From Acidobacteriota bacterium (GTDB taxonomy: Bacteria > Acidobacteriota > Blastocatellia > Pyrinomonadales > Pyrinomonadaceae): a DNA stretch of 19,127 nucleotides. A model generated the notes under the pieces. That model did not search any database and was not told the DNA's origin. It saw nothing but the letters and a program-made list of their open reading frames with translations. The position numbers and the translations under genes are program-made. This document shows, piece after piece, positions 6,670 to 13,299 of the stretch (positions are counted from its first letter, which is position 1; each line of letters starts with the position of its first letter). The stretch is from assembly GCA_020199975.1 (NCBI GenBank), contig JAIVJP010000294.1:1-19127 (forward strand), in the 5' to 3' direction.

Positions 6670-7035
6670 ATGAAGCATGCGCTGCCGCACGCATTTGCTA
6701 TCGCACTGACGGCAAGTTTGGTGGCCTCGTTCGCAGGCGGAAATGCACACGTGCAAAACGACGCCCCCCGCGCGAGTCAGAGCACCGCTGCGGCGGCAAT
6801 CTACGTCAGGAGATGCGCCTCGTGCCACGGCAAAGATGGTACGGCGAATACCTTCAAGGGAAAGTTGCGATCCGCCCGCAACCTTACGGATCCGCGATGG
6901 CAAGCCGATGTTAGCGTTGAGCGTATTTTCAACTCGATCACGAATGGCCGGGGCAAAATGCCAGGTTATGGGAAGAAGCTATCCGAGGTGGAAATTAATT
7001 CTCTTGTTCCGTACGTTCGCGGCTTGAAGAAATAG
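6670..7035 (+). CDS. Exported single-haem c-type cytochrome
   Basis: With the ATG at 6670 the product is 121 residues, starting with a signal peptide (MKHALPHAF, then a hydrophobic A/L/V stretch to about residue 22), so it is exported to the periplasm. The haem-attachment site is CASCH at 49-53, and the likely distal ligand is M97 in GKMPGYG. This is the class I cytochrome c fold (cytochrome_CBB3/COG2010 type) used as a small electron carrier. The start at 6670 is preferred because GGGGA lies about 10 bases upstream and because the 6574 start would put charged residues before the signal peptide and lies ahead of the predicted transcription start. No oxidase genes adjoin it, so its partner is unknown. 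Confidence 0.87.
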   Translation: MKHALPHAFAIALTASLVASFAGGNAHVQNDAPRASQSTAAAAIYVRRCASCHGKDGTANTFKGKLRSARNLTDPRWQADVSVERIFNSITNGRGKMPGYGKKLSEVEINSLVPYVRGLKK

Positions 7036-7105
7036 GAGGGCGAGTGTTCACAATTACGTTACGTCGCAGTGTTCGATTAGACCAAACTGCTGGTAACTTT
7101 AGGCA

Positions 7106-7612
7106 GTGACGACTCCGGGCATCATCTTCCGGCTGGCGACGCTGGTGCTGCAAGCAGCTCTGGTGCTTGGGCTTTTCTCCGCCGGTTGGCTGATATATCG
7201 GAGGCTACCCGCGCATGTAGCAAACTCGACCGAAGAACCAGCGAGCGACGCCCTGATTCAGCTAATCATGCGGCCGAGCCCACAAATGGCCGGTGTTGCG
7301 CTGGACGTGCCAGTTGAATTCTACCCGGTGGATATTGTTGCGGTGCACCATGAGTACTTCACGGAGCGGCGCGCCGGCAAACGATTCGATGATTTTCTGA
7401 CTGAGCGCATGAATGGCCGGCGGCCGGTCACAGCGCGCCTCGACCAAAGCGGACGAGCGCTGGTGGCTGTCAGTCCTGGCAACTGGTGGGTGCACGCGGC
7501 TCTTGCAGGTGAGGAGGACCTTGAATGGCGGTTGCCAGTAAGTATTGCCGGGTCTAAACAGACGATTGAACTAACTCCCCAAAACGCCTACACGCGCACG
7601 AAAAGCTTCTAG
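7106..7612 (+). CDS. Hypothetical membrane-anchored protein
   Basis: The 168-residue product starts at GTG (7106). Residues 8-30 form one transmembrane helix or uncleaved signal anchor (LATLVLQAALVLGLFSAGWL), followed by an extracytoplasmic part of about 135 residues. That part carries the segment DVPVEFYPVDIVAVHHEYF and a region reading SPGNWWVHAALAGEEDLEWRLPVSIAG, which looks beta-rich, perhaps a small immunoglobulin-like or carboxypeptidase-regulatory-like fold. I do not recognise the family. It lies 70 bases after the cytochrome c gene on the same strand and may be co-transcribed with it, which would hint at a role in the cell envelope. Confidence 0.7.
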   Translation: MTTPGIIFRLATLVLQAALVLGLFSAGWLIYRRLPAHVANSTEEPASDALIQLIMRPSPQMAGVALDVPVEFYPVDIVAVHHEYFTERRAGKRFDDFLTERMNGRRPVTARLDQSGRALVAVSPGNWWVHAALAGEEDLEWRLPVSIAGSKQTIELTPQNAYTRTKSF

Positions 7613-7620
7613 ATTCGCCC

Positions 7621-7743
7621 GTTGTCAGTCGTAATTTGTCCGTGGATGCTCTCTACGGGGCTTGAATCGTTTGAGCTGAGATACGACATCCAAGCAAACA
7701 TCAAGATCTAATGACCACTGACGACGGACAAATGACCAGGCAA
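7621..7743. repeat. Inverted pair of heptad arrays before the alcohol dehydrogenase gene
   Basis: Right arm 7709-7743: five 7-bp units, mostly of the form NNNNGAC (TAATGAC, CACTGAC, GACGGAC, AAATGAC, then CAGGCAA). Left arm about 7621-7644: the reverse-complement type (units GTCAGTC, GTAATTT, GTCCGTG). A 64-base spacer separates them. The right arm contains two ATG triplets in frame with the following gene and ends directly at that gene's probable true start. Confidence 0.8.
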
Positions 7744-8697
7744 ATGAAAGCCCTACGAGTCGAAAAAAACCAAATCGCGGTTCGCGACATTCAGTTGCCT
7801 GAGCGGGGGCAGGAAGCACTTGTGCGAGTGCTGCTTTCCGGAATCTGCAACACTGATATTGAGATCACGCGTGGCTACGCCGACTTTAAGGGAACTATCG
7901 GTCACGAATTTGTGGGTATAGTCGAGGATGCTCCTGATGGCAAGCTGGTCGGTCAAAGAGTGGTAGGTGAGATTAATGCCGGTTGCGGTGAATGTGAACT
8001 CTGTCGAGTGGGCGATCCGCGCCACTGCCCCAAACGGACCGTACTCGGAATCGTAGGACGTGATGGGGCCCACGCGGAATTTCTGCGGCTTCCCCTCATG
8101 AACCTTGTGCCAGTGCCCGAGAGAATGGCTGACGAACACGCAGTATTCGCCGAGCCTCTCGCCGCAGCCTGCGGAATTGTGGACCGCACGCCAGTCACTA
8201 AAGATAAGAATGTGGCCGTGATCGGTGATGGCAAGCTGGGTTTGCTCTGTGCGCAGGCGATGGCCTTAACAGGGGCGTCTGTTCTGCTAATCGGTAAGCA
8301 TCCGGAAAAACTGCGCATTGCCCAACGACGCGGAATTGAGACAGCTACTTCCAAAAACGCAACCCGGAGAAAACGGGAGTTTGATGTGGTCGTCGAGGCC
8401 TCGGGCTCGGCGTCGGCCTTTAACACGGCCGTCGGTCTTTTACGGCCGCGCGGCGTGATGGTTCTCAAGTCTACCTTTCAAGGCACAACGGAGATAAATG
8501 CGGCGACGATTGTTGTGGATGAAATCAGCATTATTGGATCACGCTGCGGGCGGTTAGCACCCGCGCTCGATCTGCTGAGAAAGGGCGCCATAGACGTAGA
8601 TAGCCTGATAAGCGAAGAATACCCCCTGCGAGACGGACTGTTGGCAATGGAGCGCGCCGCCAAAAAGGGAATATTGAAAGTGTTTCTCCGACCGTGA
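7744..8697 (+). CDS. Zinc-dependent alcohol dehydrogenase-like oxidoreductase (MDR superfamily)
   Basis: A cytoplasmic NAD(P)-dependent medium-chain dehydrogenase of 317 residues with unknown substrate. Catalytic zinc ligands are C35 (GICNTDIE), H54-E55 (GHEFVG) and E137 (AEPLAAA). The structural zinc site is C81, C84, C87 and C95 in GCGECELCRVGDPRHC. The Rossmann nucleotide loop is VIGDGKLG at about 159-166. It resembles threonine/sorbitol-dehydrogenase-like MDR proteins. Start: two upstream in-frame ATGs (7711, 7732) lie in a repeat array and would add only MTTDDGQMTRQ. MKALRV at 7744 is the normal family start. It is followed 3 bases after its stop by another repeat pair and then by htrA. 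Confidence 0.9.
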   Translation: MKALRVEKNQIAVRDIQLPERGQEALVRVLLSGICNTDIEITRGYADFKGTIGHEFVGIVEDAPDGKLVGQRVVGEINAGCGECELCRVGDPRHCPKRTVLGIVGRDGAHAEFLRLPLMNLVPVPERMADEHAVFAEPLAAACGIVDRTPVTKDKNVAVIGDGKLGLLCAQAMALTGASVLLIGKHPEKLRIAQRRGIETATSKNATRRKREFDVVVEASGSASAFNTAVGLLRPRGVMVLKSTFQGTTEINAATIVVDEISIIGSRCGRLAPALDLLRKGAIDVDSLISEEYPLRDGLLAMERAAKKGILKVFLRP

Positions 8698-8699
8698 AA

Positions 8700-8792
8700 A
8701 AGAAGGAGGCAGGAGCAGGAAGCAGACGGCAGGAAAACCTTGTTGTCTCTTAGCCCGTGCCCCTGCTTCTGCCTCCTGCTCCTGCTTCTTTT
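8700..8792. repeat. Inverted pair of purine/pyrimidine heptad arrays after the alcohol dehydrogenase gene
   Basis: Left arm 8700-8736: about five units on a 7-base period, variants of GCAGGAA and GGCAGGA. Right arm about 8762-8792: the complementary pyrimidine-rich type with 6- and 7-base spacing. A 25-base spacer separates them. The left arm begins 2 bases after the dehydrogenase stop codon. The element could fold into a strong RNA hairpin between this gene and htrA. From 8793 to 8910 I see nothing further except the htrA leader. Confidence 0.8.
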
Positions 8793-8910
8793 GCCCCTGG
8801 CTTCGCCTTTAGTTATACTCTGAGCTCTCCAAATATGTGCCCGACCGTGCCCCAGTCGCTGGGCCGCTCTCGAGCGCGCGATTTCGGTTTTTCCCAAAAG
8901 GCGGTGGGTT

Positions 8911-9159
8911 ATGTTCGAGCTTCCTAAAGACCAAACAACAGTTTTAGAGTGGGTCATTCTGCGAAAGTTGCGGGTCTGGATTGCGGCGCTTGCAATCGCG
9001 TGTCTTGTCGCCGGGATTGGTATCGGCGCCATGCTTTCAGGCCAGCCAACGGTAGCGCAAAACGAAGCCCAGATTGCGCGCGCGCCGGAAGCCTTGTCCG
9101 CTTCGTTTGCCGAGATTGCCAGACGCGTCGAGCCCGCCGTGGTAATATCGAAACCATGA
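8911..9159 (+). CDS. HtrA/DegP protease, N-terminal fragment (membrane anchor) split by frameshift
   Basis: These 82 residues are the start of the protease encoded downstream in another frame. Residues 21-43 form a transmembrane helix (VWIAALAIACLVAGIGIGAML), followed by a linker and SFAEIARRVEPAVV, the typical lead-in to an HtrA protease domain. Homologues continue V-N-I-E. Here the frame instead reads ISKP and stops at 9157-9159. One base is missing between 9143 and 9144, where the expected V-N codons read GT-AAT. A ribosome-binding region (GGCGGTGGG) precedes the ATG. The stop overlaps an ATG of the downstream frame as ATGA. On its own this fragment would be a short anchored peptide without enzymatic activity. 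Confidence 0.8.
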   Translation: MFELPKDQTTVLEWVILRKLRVWIAALAIACLVAGIGIGAMLSGQPTVAQNEAQIARAPEALSASFAEIARRVEPAVVISKP

Positions 9160-10502
9160 CCGCCGCTCCCGAGACGGCTGACAAGGACGATGCTGACAAA
9201 GACGATCAGGCCTCGAACAACCCACTGCTTGACATGTTTCGACGCCAGGCGCGTCGACCATCTCGCGGCGTTGGAAGCGGATTCATCGTTAGCCCGAAAG
9301 GTTACATTCTTACCAATGAACATGTCGTTGAAGGAGCCACCAGAATTACTGTTGGGCTGCAATCCGGCGAGAAGTTTCGCGGCAAGATTGTCGGCATCGA
9401 TGAAGAGACGGATGTTGCGGTAATCAAGATCGAGACGTCGCAGGACTTGCCCACCGTCACCCTGGGCGATTCGAATTCGGCAGAGGTGGGCGACTGGGTC
9501 CTGGCAATGGGTTCACCCTTCGGACTGGACCAGACCGTCACGGCCGGCATTGTCTCCAAGAAAGAAAGAGAGACTCCTTACTTCACAAGTTTCCAGCGTT
9601 TCCTGCAAACCGATGCGGCGATCAATCGCGGCAATAGCGGGGGACCGTTGGTCAACATGCGCGGTGAAGTAATCGGTGTGAATTCGCAGATTGCCACTTC
9701 CACCGGCGACTATAACGGTATTGGGTTTGCGCTTCCGGCTAACGAAGCCAACTTCGTCTATCGTCAAATTGTGGCCCAAGGCAAGGTGCGTCGCGGCTTT
9801 CTGGGCATAACGCTCGACTCAGTTAAAGATGAGTTTGCCAGAGTCTATGGTCTACCCGAGGCCAAAGGCGCGATTGTGATGGATGTTACGCAGACTAAGG
9901 ACGGGCAGTTAGCACCCGCGGCCAGGGCCGGTATCCAGTCAAACGACATCATTGTCGAGTTTAATAGGCAGCCGGTAGCAAACGCTCAGGATCTGATTCA
10001 AAAAGTTGCGAGCAGTCCGGTGGGCCAGTCGGTGGCGTTGACGTACATGCGCGACGTCGAGGGCAAACTGGAGAAACACACAGCGAATGTTGTGCTGGGT
10101 GAGAGGCCTCCTCCGCAGGTGATATCCACTACCGAAGAGCCGAGCGGAAAGAAGAAAGAGTCCGACACCAAAAGAAATGGGCCGCAGCTCGGAATCACCC
10201 TCGCGGAAATCACGCAACAACTGGTCGCGGAAAAACACCTGACCGGTGTGCAGGGTCTCTACGTCAAAAACGTCGACCCTAACGGCCTGGCGGCGGATGT
10301 ACGACTGGCTGGCGGCCAGCCGGCGTTGAGTGAAGGCGACGTAATCACGCGCATCAATCGCGTTCCTGTTACCACGCTCGCTGATTTCCAACGCCTCTTA
10401 AACGGACTGAAACCAGGCGATCCGATCGTGTTGAACGTTTCTCGTTATCAACGGGAACTCGATCGTGTGTCGCAGCGAATAGTTCAGTTCACTTACCAAT
10501 AG
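9156..10502 (+). CDS. HtrA/DegP-type serine protease, protease and PDZ domains
   Basis: This is the body of an envelope quality-control protease that degrades misfolded proteins. Counting from the ATG at 9156 (448 residues), the trypsin-like triad is H56 (TNEHVVEG), D86 (ETDVAVIK) and S161 (RGNSGGPLV). A first PDZ domain runs about 205-295 (RRGFLGITLDSV and following) and a second about 345-445. The conserved protein really begins upstream, in the fragment at 8911, and was split by a single-base deletion near 9143. With the base restored the protein would be about 530 residues with an N-terminal anchor, the normal layout. Without correction, the ATG at 9156 could only give a form lacking the anchor, perhaps by reinitiation at the ATGA overlap. 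Its stop lies one base before the next repeat. Confidence 0.9.
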   Translation: MTAAPETADKDDADKDDQASNNPLLDMFRRQARRPSRGVGSGFIVSPKGYILTNEHVVEGATRITVGLQSGEKFRGKIVGIDEETDVAVIKIETSQDLPTVTLGDSNSAEVGDWVLAMGSPFGLDQTVTAGIVSKKERETPYFTSFQRFLQTDAAINRGNSGGPLVNMRGEVIGVNSQIATSTGDYNGIGFALPANEANFVYRQIVAQGKVRRGFLGITLDSVKDEFARVYGLPEAKGAIVMDVTQTKDGQLAPAARAGIQSNDIIVEFNRQPVANAQDLIQKVASSPVGQSVALTYMRDVEGKLEKHTANVVLGERPPPQVISTTEEPSGKKKESDTKRNGPQLGITLAEITQQLVAEKHLTGVQGLYVKNVDPNGLAADVRLAGGQPALSEGDVITRINRVPVTTLADFQRLLNGLKPGDPIVLNVSRYQRELDRVSQRIVQFTYQ

Positions 10503-10503
10503 C

Positions 10504-10573
10504 GAGTTTTGGGTTTCGAGTTTCGGGTTTCGAGTTGAGAACCCTAAACCCGGAACTCGAAACTCGGAACTCG
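10504..10573. repeat. Inverted pair of heptad arrays between htrA and the aldehyde dehydrogenase gene
   Basis: Left arm 10504-10538: five 7-bp units alternating GAGTTTC and GGGTTTC types. Right arm 10539-10573: five units of GAACTCG and AAACTCG type, the reverse complement. There is essentially no spacer, so the two 35-base arms form a near-continuous palindrome. It starts one base after the htrA stop and ends 4 bases before the next ATG, filling the whole intergenic gap. Confidence 0.92.
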
Positions 10574-10577
10574 GCTT

Positions 10578-12143
10578 ATGGCTCAATCAAAAAAGGCTCT
10601 CGCAAAAACCCCTCGGACACAAAATGGTCGCAGCGCGCCTCGCGCTTCGGTAAAAACCTACAACAACTACATCGGCGGCGAATGGGTTCCGAGTGAATCG
10701 GGCGAGGTATTCGAAAACATCAATCCCGCCGACACTCGCGACACCATCGGCCGTTTCCCGCTTTCAACCAGCGCGGATGTAAACGCCGCGGTCAATGCTG
10801 CCCAGGCAGCATTTGATCGCTGGCGCCATACGCCCGCCCCACGTCGTGCGGAGATTCTTTTCCGACTGGGTGAGATCCTGATTCGAAATAAGGAAACATT
10901 CACCGCCGACATGACTCGTGAGATGGGCAAGGTTTTGAAAGAAGCGGGCGGTGACGTTCAGGAAGCAATTGATTGCACTTACTACACGGCGGGCGAGGGC
11001 CGGCGTCTGCACGGTTTTACCACACCAGCGGAGATGCCTGACAAGTTTGCCATGTGTGTGCGTCAACCCGTGGGACTCTGCGGCTTGATCACACCGTGGA
11101 ATTTCCCGATGGCCATTCCTTCGTGGAAACTCATTCCTGCTCTTATTTGTGGCAACACCGTTGTTCTAAAACCTGCTGAAGACACCCCGCTCTCTACTTA
11201 CAACCTGGTGAAAGCTTGCGAAGAAGCCGGCCTTCCGCCAGGTGTCGTGAATCTCGTGACGGGATACGGCGAGCCGGGAGGGGCCGCGATGACAAACCAC
11301 CCCGCCTTGCGGCTCATCTCGTTCACCGGATCGACGGAGACCGGACGACTGGTGGCCTCGGCCTGTGCTGAACGCAATGCGATCTGTTCGCTGGAGATGG
11401 GTGGCAAGAACGCAATCATCGTAATGGATGATGCCGATATTGATCTGGCGATCGAAGGAGCGGTGTGGGGCGCGTTTGGAACGTCAGGCCAACGCTGCAC
11501 CGCGTCGTCACGGCTGATTGTCCACAAGAAGGTTTACAAGAAGTTTTCGCAGAAGCTGGTGGAACGCACCGAGGAACTTAGAATCGGCAATGGCGCGGAC
11601 CCGAAGACTGACGTGGGTCCGGTAATTAATGCCGCCGCGGTCGAGAAGATCATGGGTTACATCGACATCGGCCAGAACGAAGATGGCGCCACTCTGGCCT
11701 GTGGTGGCAAACGACTCACCCGGGGCGATTACGCACACGGTTATTTCATCGAGCCAACCGTGTTCACCGAGGTAGCTCCCGACATGCGTATTGCGCAGGA
11801 AGAGATTTTTGGACCAGTCACTGCGGTCATTCCGGCCAACTCGCTGGATGACGCGGTCAAGATTGCCAATGGAGTGCGCTACGGCTTGTCGGCGGCAATC
11901 TACACCCGCGACGTTAATCGAGCGTTCCATGCAATGAAAGAGATGTACACCGGCATCTGCTACGTTAATGCATCGACGATAGGAGCCGAGGTTCACCTGC
12001 CATTTGGCGGAACGAAGGCCACCGGCAACGGGCATCGCGAAGCCGGAACACAGGTGCTTGATATCTTCTCCGAATGGAAATCCATTTACGTTGATTACAG
12101 CGGAAAGCTTCAGCGAGCTCAGATTGACGAAGTGAAGCTGTAA
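10578..12143 (+). CDS. NAD(P)-dependent aldehyde dehydrogenase
   Basis: A cytoplasmic ALDH-superfamily enzyme oxidising an aldehyde to the acid; 521 residues. Catalytic features are N175 in TPWNFP, general base E273 in LEMGGKN and nucleophile C307 in SGQRCTAS, with EEIFGPV and PFGGTKATGNGHREAG near the C-terminus. The closing segment (EWKSIYVDYSGKLQRAQID) points to an uncharacterised ALDH subgroup related to the semialdehyde and alpha-aminoadipate-semialdehyde dehydrogenases. The true substrate is unknown. About 26 residues of Lys/Arg-rich sequence precede the conserved YIGGEWV start. The ATG at 10578 follows a palindromic heptad repeat after 4 bases with no clear ribosome-binding site. The gene lies 59 bases before ald and is probably co-transcribed with it. 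No damage is seen. Confidence 0.93.
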   Translation: MAQSKKALAKTPRTQNGRSAPRASVKTYNNYIGGEWVPSESGEVFENINPADTRDTIGRFPLSTSADVNAAVNAAQAAFDRWRHTPAPRRAEILFRLGEILIRNKETFTADMTREMGKVLKEAGGDVQEAIDCTYYTAGEGRRLHGFTTPAEMPDKFAMCVRQPVGLCGLITPWNFPMAIPSWKLIPALICGNTVVLKPAEDTPLSTYNLVKACEEAGLPPGVVNLVTGYGEPGGAAMTNHPALRLISFTGSTETGRLVASACAERNAICSLEMGGKNAIIVMDDADIDLAIEGAVWGAFGTSGQRCTASSRLIVHKKVYKKFSQKLVERTEELRIGNGADPKTDVGPVINAAAVEKIMGYIDIGQNEDGATLACGGKRLTRGDYAHGYFIEPTVFTEVAPDMRIAQEEIFGPVTAVIPANSLDDAVKIANGVRYGLSAAIYTRDVNRAFHAMKEMYTGICYVNASTIGAEVHLPFGGTKATGNGHREAGTQVLDIFSEWKSIYVDYSGKLQRAQIDEVKL

Positions 12144-12202
12144 GAAAACACGATCAACGCTCTATTCTCTAAAATCCGATCCATGATGGGAGTAACAACC
12201 AC

Positions 12203-13234
12203 GTGATTGTCGGTCTGCCGAAAGAGATCAAAGACAATGAATACCGCGTGGGCTTAACACCTGCAGGGGTGCGCGCCCTAACTGACGACGGCCACCGCGT
12301 TGTGATCGAACGAACCGCTGGCGAAGGCTCAGGGTTTGAGGATGGCCTTTATCAAACGGCGGGCGGGCAGATTCTTGGCTCCGCCGACGAGGTTTGGGCC
12401 CAGGGCGAGATGATTGTGAAAGTGAAGGAGCCGATTAAGCTTGAGTACCCACAAATGCGGGAAGGCCAGTTGCTCTTTACCTACCTTCATCTGGCTCCAG
12501 ACAAAGAACTCACTGAAGAGCTTCTCAAACGCAAAGTTACGGGTATCGCTTACGAAACCATTACCGATCGGCGTGGCGCCTTGCCACTGCTGACGCCCAT
12601 GTCTGAGGTCGCCGGCCGTATGGCTATCCAGGTTGGGGCCCACTATCTCGAGAAGATGAGTGGCGGCCGCGGCATCCTGCTGGGAGGTGTCCCCGGTGTG
12701 CCCGCAGCCCGCGTTGTGATTATTGGCGGCGGTGTGGTAGGGACAAACGCTGCGAAGATTGCGGTGGGCATGGGCGCGTATGTAACCATAATCGACAACA
12801 ACCTCGACCGCTTGCGCGAACTTGACGACATATTTCTCTCAAAAATCTCAACGCTGGCTTCCAGCGCCTACATGATCCACGATGCCGTCTCGCAAGCCGA
12901 TCTGATAATAGGTGCGGTATTGGAAACAACGCGTCCCACAACGCACTCAGATCCGACTTTCTACGTCGAAGGTGTCTTGCATTATTGCGTGGCAAACATG
13001 CCAGGCGCAGTGCCGCGCACTTCCACCTTCGCGCTCACCAATGCAACTCTTCCTTATGCGCTGCGACTCGCCCACAGAGGATTCTTCGAGGCAATTGCCA
13101 GCGACGCGGGATTGAAGGCGGGAGTGAACACTTATGCCGGTCACTGTACTTATGAAGCCGTGGCTACTTCACAGGGGTTGAAATACACGCCACTCGACGA
13201 ATTGATCGAAAGCAGTAGCGCGAAGACGGCCTGA
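12203..13234 (+). CDS. ald: Alanine dehydrogenase with internal deletion
   Basis: Ald interconverts L-alanine and pyruvate plus ammonia with NAD. The start is GTG at 12203, preceded by GGGAG. Family features are MIVGLPKEIKDNEYRVGLTP, the substrate-binding K75 (VKVKEP) and catalytic H96 (YLHLAPD), and the NAD loop IGGGVVGTNAA. The protein has 343 residues; homologues have about 371. The difference is internal. After GAVL (residue 240) homologues read V/I-P-G-A-K and so on to V-D-x-A-x-D-Q-G-G-C, but here the sequence goes straight to ETTRPTTHSDPTF. About 35 residues are missing in frame, including the catalytic Asp270 and part of the nucleotide-binding domain. The product is probably inactive unless the deletion is an assembly artefact. 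The flanking parts are well conserved. Confidence 0.9.
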   Translation: MIVGLPKEIKDNEYRVGLTPAGVRALTDDGHRVVIERTAGEGSGFEDGLYQTAGGQILGSADEVWAQGEMIVKVKEPIKLEYPQMREGQLLFTYLHLAPDKELTEELLKRKVTGIAYETITDRRGALPLLTPMSEVAGRMAIQVGAHYLEKMSGGRGILLGGVPGVPAARVVIIGGGVVGTNAAKIAVGMGAYVTIIDNNLDRLRELDDIFLSKISTLASSAYMIHDAVSQADLIIGAVLETTRPTTHSDPTFYVEGVLHYCVANMPGAVPRTSTFALTNATLPYALRLAHRGFFEAIASDAGLKAGVNTYAGHCTYEAVATSQGLKYTPLDELIESSSAKTA

Positions 13235-13299
13235 ATCCGTTACCAAACGAATAGATGACCCACTATCCACAGTTGGCGCCAATACGCTCGACTTAGGAG

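Noticed and set aside
7711..7743. Upstream ATG (7711 or 7732) as start of the alcohol dehydrogenase
   Set aside because: The extra residues MTTDDGQMTRQ are spelled by repeat units; family homology begins at MKALRV (7744).
9139..9159. Programmed ribosomal frameshift in htrA
   Set aside because: No slippery heptamer or downstream structure is evident, HtrA is not known to use frameshifting, and similar indels occur in two other genes here.
13273..13282. Perfect 10-bp palindrome TTGGCGCCAA between convergent ald and asnB
   Set aside because: Too short, without a T-run or second copy; expected by chance in a window this long.
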